The notes beneath the pieces are model-generated. The model saw only the letters and a list, made by a program, of their open reading frames with translations, had not been told where the DNA came from and ran no database searches. The position numbers and the translations under genes were made by a program. From assembly GCA_964622685.1 (NCBI GenBank), contig CAZUUU010000045.1:1-20505 (forward strand): a stretch of DNA of 20,505 nucleotides. The letters run 5' to 3'. Origin of the DNA: Methylibium sp964622685. Lineage in GTDB: Bacteria; Pseudomonadota; Gammaproteobacteria; Burkholderiales; Burkholderiaceae_C. Positions 1-6,660 of the stretch are shown piece after piece; the first letter of the stretch is position 1; every line of letters starts with the position of its first letter.

Positions 1-97
1 GGCCCAGCGTGACCTTGACCGCGTTGGCCAGGATGTTCACGCCTTCGACCATGCGCGCGCGGGCGTCGCCGCCGAACACCACATCTTTTGCTGCCAT
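1..97 (-). CDS. groL: 60 kDa chaperonin GroEL, N-terminal fragment
   Basis: This is the first 32 codons of GroEL; the rest lies beyond the left edge. The visible protein begins MAAKDVVFGGDARARMVEGV and continues into NILANAVKVTLG, the conserved start of the GroEL equatorial domain just before the nucleotide-binding loop. GroEL forms the double-ring cytosolic chaperonin that folds proteins together with the GroES lid. The start is fixed by a GGAGAA ribosome-binding sequence about 7 bases upstream and by the family N-terminus. It follows groES by 36 bases on the same strand and has no promoter of its own, so it is read from the groES promoter. Identification is close to certain despite the truncation. 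Confidence 0.96.
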   Translation of the reverse strand, partial: MAAKDVVFGGDARARMVEGVNILANAVKVTLG

Positions 98-133
98 TTG
101 AGTTCTCCGGATCTGGGAATGCTGGGTGGGGAA

Positions 134-427
134 TTACTTGCCTTCGACGACGGCGAAGAGGTCTTCTTCGCGCATCACCAGCAGTTCGTCGCCATCGACC
201 TTGACGGTCTGGCCGCTGTACTTGCCGAACAGCACGCGGTCGCCGACCTTGCAGTTCAGGGCGATGAAGTCGCCCTTCTCGTTGCGCTTGCCGGGACCGA
301 CGGCGAGCACTTCACCCTGGTCCGGCTTCTCGGCCGCGTTGTCGGGGATCACGATGCCCGAGGCGGTCTTGGTTTCCTGTTCGAGGCGCTTGACGATCAC
401 GCGATCGTGCAAAGGACGAAGTTTCAT
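134..427 (-). CDS. groES: 10 kDa co-chaperonin GroES
   Basis: The 97-residue product has the usual GroES length. It opens MKLRPLHDRVIVKR, carries the mobile-loop region ETKTASGIVIPDNAAEKP at about residues 17-34 (the segment that docks on GroEL), and ends in the typical DELLVMREEDLFAVVE barrel strand. GroES is the heptameric lid that caps the GroEL cavity in the cytosol. The start is set by AAGGAG about 5 bases upstream. It is the first gene of a groES-groEL operon on the minus strand. About 130 bases upstream lie a strong sigma-70 promoter and a CIRCE operator, so heat induction by loss of HrcA repression is expected. Nothing is unusual in the protein. Confidence 0.98.
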   Translation of the reverse strand: MKLRPLHDRVIVKRLEQETKTASGIVIPDNAAEKPDQGEVLAVGPGKRNEKGDFIALNCKVGDRVLFGKYSGQTVKVDGDELLVMREEDLFAVVEGK

Positions 428-530
428 CGCATCTCCTTGATGGATATCGGTAGGGTCTATGGACTCTGGCTGCGCAGTTAGCGCAAGCTCACAAGCTGCA
501 GCGCCTGGAAACGAACCGCTTCCGGCTCTG

Positions 531-557
531 TTAGCACTCAGCTTGTTCGAGTGCTAG
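531..557. promoter_or_regulatory. CIRCE operator (HrcA binding site) of groES-groEL
   Basis: The inverted repeat TTAGCACTC - 9 bases - GAGTGCTAG matches the CIRCE consensus (TTAGCACTC-N9-GAGTGCTAA) at 17 of 18 arm positions, with the exact 9-base spacer. It begins 5 bases downstream of the -10 box of the minus-strand promoter, so it covers the predicted transcription start. That is the classic position for repression by HrcA. HrcA itself is not in the window. Confidence 0.95.
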
Positions 558-562
558 CGACG

Positions 563-590
563 ATTATAGGGGCCGGCGCCGAGCTTTCAA
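563..590 (-). promoter_or_regulatory. sigma-70 promoter of groES-groEL
   Basis: On the minus strand TTGAAA (590-585) is followed after 16 bases by a perfect TATAAT (568-563). It is the best vegetative promoter in the window. Transcription would start near 556, inside the CIRCE operator, leaving a leader of about 130 bases before groES. Confidence 0.85.
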
Positions 591-607
591 TAGCGCGCCT
601 GCATCCG

Positions 608-1387
608 TCAGCCGTGCTCGAAGGCCAGGCGCAGCTTGCCGATGCCGGGGAAGTCGACCAGGACGTGGTCCTCGGGCCCGACCCACAGCGCCCGGCCCCA
701 ACTGCCGGTGGTGACGACGTCACCGGGCTGCAAGGCCATGCCGCGCGCCGCGGCATGACGCAACCAGCCGCCCAGGACCCGGCCCGGATCCACGCAGCTG
801 TGCGTGCCGACGCCGCGCGCCGCCACCTCGCCATTCACCAGGACCCTGCAGGACTGCGCCGCCCAGTCGATCGGGCGCAGCGGCTGCCAGTCTCCCAGCA
901 CCAGGGCGGCGTGCGACTGCAGGTCGGCCAGGCGCAGCCGCTCGGGCGCGGCCATCGCCTCGGTCCAGCGCGAGTCGATCACCTCGATGGCCACGCACAG
1001 GGCGTCGAAGCAAGGCAGGACCTCGTCGTCCAGAGGCGGGTGCTCGGGCGGCCGCGCCAGACGAAAGGCGATCTCGGCCTCGACGCCGCGCTGGTGAAAC
1101 GCCGCACCGGGCAGCCGCGTCGCCCCGCGATGCAGGCCGGCCGCCGGCAGCGGGCAGGCACTCACCGGTGCACCCGGAGCGGTGGCGCCGGCCTTCCACG
1201 CAGCGACACGGGCATCGCCGGCCAGCGCCGCGCACACCGCGTCCTGCACAGCCATCGCCTCGTCGTCGTCGCGCAGCGCGAAGGCGGGATCGAGACTGCT
1301 GCAGCGCTGCCGTTCGCGATGGGCGCGCAGCAGCGCCCGGGTCACGGCGTCGACGGCCGGGGAGGCGGAGCGGTCGGGTAGCGCCAT
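608..1387 (-). CDS. 2-keto-4-pentenoate hydratase-like protein (fumarylacetoacetase superfamily)
   Basis: The 259-residue product has the length of the MhpD/XylJ-type hydratases, which add water to 2-hydroxypenta-2,4-dienoate in meta-cleavage pathways using a divalent metal. Seen in the sequence: the helical N-terminus, a WKAGATAPGAPVS substrate-side segment, the metal-ligand motif VEAEIAFRL, an AIEVIDSRW strand and the closing GDVVTTGSWGRALWVGPEDH region typical of the superfamily. The ATG at 1387 (MALPDRSAS) is preferred because it leaves the normal family length. An in-frame ATG at 1432 would add 15 residues unlike the family. Neither has a good Shine-Dalgarno sequence. No other meta-cleavage gene is nearby, so the true substrate is unknown; a related decarboxylase or hydratase is possible. 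It diverges from the sulP-type gene. Confidence 0.82.
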   Translation of the reverse strand: MALPDRSASPAVDAVTRALLRAHRERQRCSSLDPAFALRDDDEAMAVQDAVCAALAGDARVAAWKAGATAPGAPVSACPLPAAGLHRGATRLPGAAFHQRGVEAEIAFRLARPPEHPPLDDEVLPCFDALCVAIEVIDSRWTEAMAAPERLRLADLQSHAALVLGDWQPLRPIDWAAQSCRVLVNGEVAARGVGTHSCVDPGRVLGGWLRHAAARGMALQPGDVVTTGSWGRALWVGPEDHVLVDFPGIGKLRLAFEHG

Positions 1388-1419
1388 GAGGTCGCAAGGA
1401 GGTCCGCGGAAGCGGCTTC

Positions 1420-1430
1420 TATCATCGGTC
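1420..1430 (+). promoter_or_regulatory. possible -10 element for a leaderless SulP transcript
   Basis: TATCAT at 1420-1425 lies only 5 bases before the ATG at 1431 and there is no Shine-Dalgarno sequence in the correct place. An AAGGAGG-like stretch near 1396 is about 30 bases too far upstream. A transcript from this -10 would start at or next to the start codon. No convincing -35 is seen. Confidence 0.35.
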
Positions 1431-3224
1431 ATGCCCGCCACCGACGGCATCCGCCCTTCCCCCTGGTCCGTGCGCCTCTTCGGAGGCTGGGTGCGCGAGC
1501 TGTCGCCGCTGACCCTGCGCGCCGACCTGCTGGCCGGCCTGCTGGGCGCCGTGCTGGTGCTGCCGCAGGGCATCGCGTTCGCGACGCTGGCCGGCCTGCC
1601 GCCGCAGTACGGGCTGGCCACGGCGATCCTGCCCTGCATCGTCGCGGCGCTGTTCGGGTCCAGCCGGCACGTGATGTCGGGCCCGACGAACGCCAACTCG
1701 CTGGCGCTGTTCGCGATGCTGGCGCCCCTGGCCGCGACCGGCAGTCCGGCCTACATCGAGCTGGCGCTCGCGGTGACCTTGCTGGTCGGCGCGATGCAGT
1801 GGCTGATCGGGGTGCTCAAGCTCGGCTCGGTCGCCAACTTCATCTCGCCGGCCGCGCTGCTGGGCTTCACGACCGGCGCCGCCGTGCTGATCGCCGTGCA
1901 TGCCTTGAAGGAAGGGCTGGGCCTGGACGACATCGCGAGCCACGGCGCCGGCGGCGTGCTGCGGGCGGTCTGGCAGCAACTGGCCGAGCTCCGCCCGGGC
2001 GCACTGCTGGTCGCAGCCCTGACGCTGGCGGTCGCGGTCGCGGTGAAGCGCCTCGCGCCGCGCTGGCCGGCGATGCTGATCGGCCTGGCGGCCGGCACCG
2101 CCGCCGCCTCGGCGCTGCCGGCGCTGGGTCTCGACGCGGTCCGGCGCGTCGGCGCCATCCCGGCGCCCTGGCCGACCTGGCACGTGCCCCAGGTCGAACC
2201 GGCCGCGCTGCCCGAGCTGCTGGGGCTGGCCTTCGCGCTGACCATCGTCGCGCTGGCGCAGTCGATCTCGATCGCCAAGGTGGTGGCGGCGCGCGCCGGC
2301 CAGCGCATCGACGCCAACCGCGAGTTCGTCGGCCAGGGCCTGTCCAACCTGGTCGGCGGACTGACGTCGAGCTATGTGTCCTGCGGCTCGCTGAACCGCT
2401 CGCTGCCCAACCTGGAGGCCGGCGCGCGCACGCCGCTGGCGGCCGTCTTCTCGGCGCTGTGGCTGGCCGCGCTGGCGGTGGCGAGCGCGCCGCTGCTGGC
2501 GCTCATTCCGCTCGCGGCCATCGCCGGCCTGCTGTGGCTGGTGGCGGCCGCGCTGCTGGAGCTGCCGCGCTGGCGCCAGCTGCGCACGCTGAGCCGCGGC
2601 GAGTTCGGCATCGCGCTGGCCACGCTGGCCGCGACCCTGACCTTGCGGCTCGAGGTGGCGATCCTGCTCGGCAGCCTGCTGTCGCTCGGCGCCTACCTGC
2701 AGCGCACCGCGAAGCCGGCGATGCGCACGATGGGCTTCGAATCGACCGCACCGAACCGGCCCTTCGTGGTGCTGGACGGCCATCCGGGCGCGCTGCCCGA
2801 GTGTCCACAGCTCAAGCTGCTGCGGATGGAGGGAGCGGTCTACTTCGGGGCGGCCCAGCATGTGTCGGACACGCTGCACGCGCTGCGCGCACCGCCCGGC
2901 GCGCCGAAGCACCTGCTCGTGATGAGCAAGAGCATGAACTTCATCGACCCGGCCGGCGCCCAGGTCTGGGACGAGGAACTGCGCGCCCGTCGCGCGATCG
3001 GCGGTGACCTGCACTTCCACCGGCCGCGCCCGCCGGTGCTGGCGCTGTGGGAGCGCTCGGGCTTCCTCCACGCGCTGGGCCGCGATCACATCCATGCCGA
3101 CAAGCAGCACGCGATCGCGCACATCGTGCCGCGGCTGGATCCGCAGATCTGCGCGCAATGCCGTGCGCGCGTCTTCGCCGAGTGCGACCAGCGGCCGGGC
3201 GCCGCGCTGGCCCCCGAGATCTAG
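1431..3224 (+). CDS. SulP-family inorganic anion transporter with STAS domain
   Basis: The 597-residue inner-membrane protein has SulP/SLC26 architecture. A hydrophobic core of roughly 10-12 helices spans about residues 25-430, and a cytosolic STAS domain lies at about 445-560. Family signatures are clear: LPQGIAFATLAGLPPQYGL in helix 1, LFGSSRHVMSGPTNA after it, and the SCGSLNRSLPNLEAGARTPL stretch before the later helices. SulP proteins move sulfate, bicarbonate or C4-dicarboxylates; the substrate cannot be read from sequence. The C-terminus extends past STAS with C574-x2-C577-x7-C585, a small cysteine cluster. Start chosen at 1431, where the SulP N-terminus begins and a -10-like TATCAT sits just upstream; an in-frame ATG at 1386 is the alternative. 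It converges with the SlyB-like gene, with one base between their stop codons. Confidence 0.92.
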   Translation: MPATDGIRPSPWSVRLFGGWVRELSPLTLRADLLAGLLGAVLVLPQGIAFATLAGLPPQYGLATAILPCIVAALFGSSRHVMSGPTNANSLALFAMLAPLAATGSPAYIELALAVTLLVGAMQWLIGVLKLGSVANFISPAALLGFTTGAAVLIAVHALKEGLGLDDIASHGAGGVLRAVWQQLAELRPGALLVAALTLAVAVAVKRLAPRWPAMLIGLAAGTAAASALPALGLDAVRRVGAIPAPWPTWHVPQVEPAALPELLGLAFALTIVALAQSISIAKVVAARAGQRIDANREFVGQGLSNLVGGLTSSYVSCGSLNRSLPNLEAGARTPLAAVFSALWLAALAVASAPLLALIPLAAIAGLLWLVAAALLELPRWRQLRTLSRGEFGIALATLAATLTLRLEVAILLGSLLSLGAYLQRTAKPAMRTMGFESTAPNRPFVVLDGHPGALPECPQLKLLRMEGAVYFGAAQHVSDTLHALRAPPGAPKHLLVMSKSMNFIDPAGAQVWDEELRARRAIGGDLHFHRPRPPVLALWERSGFLHALGRDHIHADKQHAIAHIVPRLDPQICAQCRARVFAECDQRPGAALAPEI

Positions 3225-3225
3225 C

Positions 3226-3693
3226 TCAGCTGCGCGGCGCGACCGACTGCGCGCGCGTCACGCGGGTCGTGCCGCCGGTCGAGATCAGCACCACCTGGTC
3301 GCCGGGCTGGAAGCTCTCGGCGCCTTGCGCCTGGACGATCGCGCGGCGCTCGCCGTTGCGCATCTGCACGATGATCTCGATGGCCTGCTCGCGCGTCGCG
3401 CTGCGCTCGACGGCATTGCCGACCACGGCGCCGGCCACCGCACCCAGCACGCCGACCACCACGGCCTCGCGGCGGCCGCCGACCGAACTGCCGGCCACGC
3501 CGCCCGCCACGGCGCCGGCGGTGCCGCCGATGCCCGACTGCGAGCCTTCGACGACCACCGGCCGCACGTTGATGACGACGGCGTCCTGGACGGTCGACAG
3601 GCGCTGGGCGTCACCGCGCTTGATGACGTCGGGGCTGGTGGTGGAACAGGCGGCGAGTGCCAGCGCAAGGCCGGCGATCAACAAGGTCTTCAT
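3226..3693 (-). CDS. SlyB-like glycine-zipper outer-membrane lipoprotein
   Basis: The 155-residue product starts with a lipoprotein signal peptide, MKTLLIAGLALALAAC, with the lipobox cysteine at residue 16. A glycine-zipper 2TM segment follows at about residues 53-93 (repeats such as GIGGTAGAVAGGVAGSS and GVLGAVAGAVVG), then a beta-rich tail with ERRAIVQ and PGDQVVLISTGGTTRV. This is the SlyB/Pcp layout of small outer-membrane lipoproteins that help envelope integrity. Start chosen at 3693 because it gives the signal peptide and has GGGAG about 7 bases upstream; a longer in-frame reading to 3744 would bury the signal. The 211 bases upstream to the HNH gene hold no element I can name. Its stop is one base from that of the SulP gene. 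Confidence 0.9.
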   Translation of the reverse strand: MKTLLIAGLALALAACSTTSPDVIKRGDAQRLSTVQDAVVINVRPVVVEGSQSGIGGTAGAVAGGVAGSSVGGRREAVVVGVLGAVAGAVVGNAVERSATREQAIEIIVQMRNGERRAIVQAQGAESFQPGDQVVLISTGGTTRVTRAQSVAPRS

Positions 3694-3904
3694 GACGATT
3701 CTCCCGGGGCATCCTGTCCGCACAACGGTGCGCGACCGGCCCACGTTGACGAATTGTCCGCCAGCGCCCGGCGGGTGGGGGCGAGGGCTCCGGGCGAGAG
3801 TGGGTAAAGAATCGTGAGCCGGCCAGCGGGAGCGACTGCCGCCGCCGAGACCGCGCAGGCCTTGCTGCGCAACGGCGGGCGCGATCCAAGGCGCCTGCCG
3901 CCGC

Positions 3905-4462
3905 TCAGCCGTGCAAGCGACTCGACCTCGGCACGCTGGCCAGCAGGAACTCCATCTGGTCGACCAGGATGCGGCGGCCGCGCAGGATCATGTCCTCGTG
4001 CAGGCTGGGCACGTAGGGCAGGTAGAGCAGCGTCATGCGCGCCTCCTCGGGCGTGCGGTTGGCCTTGTGGCCGTTGCAGCCGCGGCAGGCGGTGATGCAG
4101 TTCATCCAGCTGTCGTTGCCGCCGCGCGAGGTGGGCTGGATGTGCTCGCGCGTCAGTTCGTCGGCATGGAACTGGCCCCCGCAGTAGGCGCAGACGTGCC
4201 GGTCGCGGGCGAACAGCTTGGGGTTGGACAGCGCCGGGGTCTGGCGCCAGGCACGGCTGGGAACGCTGCCGCGCACCGCGATGATGGAGTGCACCTCGAT
4301 GCGCGACTGCACGCCGGTGCGGCGCTGGATGCCGCCGCGCAGCACCAGGCGTGCGTCGCCCAGGGTCCAGGCCACGCCGTCGCTGGCGTACAGCACGGCC
4401 GCCTCCTTGGCGCTGATCCACGCCTGAGGCCGGCCCGACACATCGAGTTGCAGCACATCCAT
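3905..4462 (-). CDS. HNH endonuclease family protein
   Basis: The 185-residue protein has an N-terminal segment of unknown fold (about 1-80) and an HNH nuclease module at about 88-145. Zinc-binding pairs are C91-x2-C94 and C126-x2-C129. The metal/catalytic core runs through E106-H107 (REHIQPTSRGG), N121 and N130-H132 (CNGHKANR). HNH enzymes cut nucleic acid with one metal ion. This short stand-alone type is widespread in betaproteobacterial chromosomes and its biological role is not established. Start chosen at 4462 because AAGGAG lies 7 bases upstream and a likely promoter sits just beyond; the reading frame stays open upstream to 4669 without a comparable start. No methyltransferase, intron or phage gene is adjacent, so a restriction or homing role is not supported. 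Confidence 0.88.
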   Translation of the reverse strand: MDVLQLDVSGRPQAWISAKEAAVLYASDGVAWTLGDARLVLRGGIQRRTGVQSRIEVHSIIAVRGSVPSRAWRQTPALSNPKLFARDRHVCAYCGGQFHADELTREHIQPTSRGGNDSWMNCITACRGCNGHKANRTPEEARMTLLYLPYVPSLHEDMILRGRRILVDQMEFLLASVPRSSRLHG

Positions 4463-4482
4463 GCACAAACTCCTTGACACGG

Positions 4483-4512
4483 AGTATGAAGCACGGCGGT
4501 GTCGCTGCTCAA
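4483..4512 (-). promoter_or_regulatory. predicted promoter of the HNH gene
   Basis: On the minus strand TTGAGC (4512-4507) is followed after 18 bases by CATACT (4488-4483). The predicted start of transcription is close to the AAGGAG ribosome-binding sequence at 4475-4470, which would give a very short leader. Judged by eye only. Confidence 0.4.
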
Positions 4513-4549
4513 GCGGGGCAACGCCGGCACCTGCGCGACCGTGGGAACC

Positions 4550-4565
4550 GGGCGCGGCCGCGCCC
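4550..4565. repeat. 16-bp perfect GC palindrome downstream of the LysE-family gene
   Basis: GGGCGCGGCCGCGCCC is a perfect palindrome starting 4 bases after the stop codon of the LysE-family gene (minus strand). It could form a 6-bp hairpin with a GGCC loop. No T-run follows on either strand, so it is at best a weak or Rho-assisted terminator. Confidence 0.4.
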
Positions 4566-4569
4566 TGCG

Positions 4570-5202
4570 TCAGTGCTTCGCCAGCGCCAACCGCGCCGCC
4601 AGGCCGACGAACACCAGCGCCGCCACGCGGTTCATCCCGACCTGGGCCGCCGGGGAGCGCAGCAGCCACGCGCGCAAGCTCCCGCCCGCCAGCGCGATGG
4701 CACCGAACACCAGCAGCGTCGCCAGCATGAACAGCGCGCCCAGCGCCACCACCTGCAGGCCGACGCTGCCGCGATCGGGCACGACGAACTGCGGCAGGAA
4801 GGCGAGGAAGAAGATGGTCACCTTGGGGTTGGTCACGTTCATCACGATGCCGCGGCGGTAGAGCCGGCCGGCGCTCGGCGCGGCCTCGCTATGGTCGCCG
4901 GTGTCGGCCGGGCCGGCCCGCCACGCCTGCCATGCCAGCCACAGCAGGTAGAACGCGCCGGCCAGCTTCAGCACGGTGAAAGCCAGCACGGAGGTCGCGA
5001 ACAAGGTGGCCAGCCCGAGCGCCACCGCCCCGGTGTGGACCAGCAGGCCGCTGCACAAGCCCAGCACGACCAGCAAGCCGGCGCGACGGCCCCGCATGGC
5101 CGACTGCAGCAGCACGAACAGGTTGTCGGGCCCCGGCGCCAGCGCCAGCAGCACGGCCGTCGCGAAGAACGCGGCCGCCGTGTCGAAGGAGATCAGGAAC
5201 AT
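4570..5202 (-). CDS. LysE/RhtB-family amino-acid or metabolite exporter
   Basis: The 210-residue membrane protein matches LysE/RhtB length and layout, with about six hydrophobic helices. The family motif ALAPGPDNLFVLLQSAMRGRRAG lies in and after helix 1 (about residues 20-42), and the second hallmark, NVTNPKVTIFFLAFLPQFV, is at about 120-140. These proteins export amino acids or related small molecules across the inner membrane; the cargo is not predictable here. The start at 5202 gives the canonical N-terminus (MFLISFDTAAAFFATAVLLA). The open frame further upstream runs through the divergent promoter and the protease gene and is not coding. No clear Shine-Dalgarno sequence is seen. It faces away from the serine protease gene across 90 bases and may share control with it. 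No adjacent LysG-type regulator is present. Confidence 0.93.
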   Translation of the reverse strand: MFLISFDTAAAFFATAVLLALAPGPDNLFVLLQSAMRGRRAGLLVVLGLCSGLLVHTGAVALGLATLFATSVLAFTVLKLAGAFYLLWLAWQAWRAGPADTGDHSEAAPSAGRLYRRGIVMNVTNPKVTIFFLAFLPQFVVPDRGSVGLQVVALGALFMLATLLVFGAIALAGGSLRAWLLRSPAAQVGMNRVAALVFVGLAARLALAKH

Positions 5203-5279
5203 CGGAACACTTTCGGTGGCGACATCGCGGCCTGCAACGGCCAGGTGCCGCGGTGCCGCAATGTACGCCCGCAGGTGCC

Positions 5280-5292
5280 TAGAATTCGTCGC
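5280..5292 (+). promoter_or_regulatory. possible -10 element for a leaderless protease transcript
   Basis: TAGAAT at 5280-5285 ends 7 bases before the ATG at 5293. No Shine-Dalgarno sequence precedes that ATG. A -10 box here would place the transcription start at the ATG itself, giving a leaderless mRNA. A good -35 hexamer is not visible 16-18 bases upstream. Confidence 0.45.
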
Positions 5293-6660
5293 ATGACGCG
5301 ACCCCGAGCCTGGCGGCAGCGTGCTGTGGCGCTGTCGCTCGCCTGGGCAAGCGCGATGGCGTGCGCGCAGCAGCCCCCCGCCCCCCCTGCGGTCTCCGCC
5401 TCCGCCCCTGCCTCGCCCTCGGCGCAAAGGCTGTACGAACGTGCGCGCAGCCAGCTGCTGCAGGTGCGCACCCTGCTGAAGGGCCAGGACAGCCAGGCGT
5501 CGGTCGGCTCGGGATTCGTGGTCGGCGAGGACGGGCTGATCGTCACCAATTACCACGTCGTCAGCCAGGTGGCGTTGCAGCCCGAGCGCTATCGCCTCAC
5601 CTACACGCGGGTCGACGGCCGGGAGGGCGCGCTGCAACTGCTGGGCTTCGACGCGGTGCACGACCTGGCGGTGGTCAAGGCCCTACCGGTCAGCGGACGC
5701 GGCAAGGCCGGCGCCGCGACCGTGGCGCCGGGCACGCCGCTCGAGTTCCGCCCGGCCTCCGTGCCGCTGTCGCAGGGCGAGCGGATCTACTCGCTGGGCA
5801 ACCCGCTCGACGTCGGCTTCGCGGTGCTCGAGGGAACCTACAACGGCCTGGTCGAGCGCAGCTTCTATCCCAGCATCTTCTTCGCGGGCTCGCTGAACTC
5901 CGGCATGAGCGGCGGCCCGGCGCTCGACGAGCAGGGCCGCGTCGTCGGCATCAATGTCGCGACACGGCGCGATGGCCAGCAGGTCAGCTTCCTGGTGCCG
6001 GCCGCGTTCGCGCAGGCATTGCTCGATCGGTCGCGGCGCGCCGCGCCCATCACCGCGCCGGTCTATCCGGAACTGACCACGCAGCTGCTGGCGCACCAGG
6101 AACTCGTCACGCAGCGCTTCGTCGCCCAGCCCTGGCGCGGCGCCGGCCACGCGCGCTACCTGATCCCGGTGCCGCAGGAGGACTTCATGCGCTGCTGGGG
6201 CCGCAGCACGCCGGCGGACACCAAGGGCCTGGAGTTCGAGCGCTCGGACTGCGAGATGGACACTCAGGTGTTCGTCAGCGGCGCGCTGCTCACCGGCTCG
6301 CTCGGCGTGCGCCACGAGGCTTACGACGGCCGCAAGCTCGGCTGGCTGCGCTTCACGCAACGCCACAGCGCGAGCTTCCGCAACGAGAGCTTCGGGCGCC
6401 GCAACCCCAAGGAGTTCACTGCACCGCAGTGCAGCGAGCGCTTCGTCGAGCAGGGCGGCCTGCCCTTGCGCGCGGTGCTGTGCCTCACCGCCTACCGCCG
6501 GCTGACGGGGCTCTACGACCTGAGCGTCCTGGCAGCGACGGTCGACCAGGGCAGCATCGGCGCCCAGGGGCGGCTGGACGCGCGCGGCGTGAGCTTCGAC
6601 AACGCCATGCGCCTGGCCACCCACTACCTGCAGGGCTACGGCCTGAAGGAACAGCCATGA
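5293..6660 (+). CDS. exported trypsin-like (HtrA-type) serine protease
   Basis: The 455-residue protein begins with a signal peptide (MTRPRAWRQRAVALSLAWAS, likely cut after AMACA near residue 25) and a proline/alanine linker to about residue 43. A chymotrypsin-fold domain follows at about 60-225. The catalytic triad is readable as H88 (VTNYHVV), D124 (AVHDLAVV) and S206 (NSGMSGGPA), so the enzyme should be active in the periplasm or outside the cell. It has no PDZ domain; instead a C-terminal region of about 230 residues with conserved-looking cysteines (MRCWGRS, RSDCEMD, PQCSERF) matches nothing I recognise. The start gives the signal peptide; the frame is open far upstream but that part lies over the LysE gene. 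Its stop overlaps the start of the FHA gene (ATGA), showing translational coupling. Confidence 0.87.
   Translation: MTRPRAWRQRAVALSLAWASAMACAQQPPAPPAVSASAPASPSAQRLYERARSQLLQVRTLLKGQDSQASVGSGFVVGEDGLIVTNYHVVSQVALQPERYRLTYTRVDGREGALQLLGFDAVHDLAVVKALPVSGRGKAGAATVAPGTPLEFRPASVPLSQGERIYSLGNPLDVGFAVLEGTYNGLVERSFYPSIFFAGSLNSGMSGGPALDEQGRVVGINVATRRDGQQVSFLVPAAFAQALLDRSRRAAPITAPVYPELTTQLLAHQELVTQRFVAQPWRGAGHARYLIPVPQEDFMRCWGRSTPADTKGLEFERSDCEMDTQVFVSGALLTGSLGVRHEAYDGRKLGWLRFTQRHSASFRNESFGRRNPKEFTAPQCSERFVEQGGLPLRAVLCLTAYRRLTGLYDLSVLAATVDQGSIGAQGRLDARGVSFDNAMRLATHYLQGYGLKEQP

Noticed and set aside
1395..1402. AAGGAGG-like sequence as a ribosome-binding site for the SulP gene
   Set aside because: It is about 30 bases before the ATG at 1431, and no usable in-frame start lies 5-10 bases after it.
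1422..3158. 578-codon minus-strand open frame opposite the SulP gene
   Set aside because: Arg/Gln/His-rich translation without motifs; the plus strand carries an unmistakable transporter.
3905..4462. HNH gene as part of a restriction or other defence system
   Set aside because: No methyltransferase, helicase, specificity or toxin gene is adjacent; the neighbours are housekeeping genes.
4474..5292. Upstream in-frame extension of the serine protease reading
   Set aside because: It lies antisense to the LysE-family gene and would bury the signal peptide that begins at 5293.
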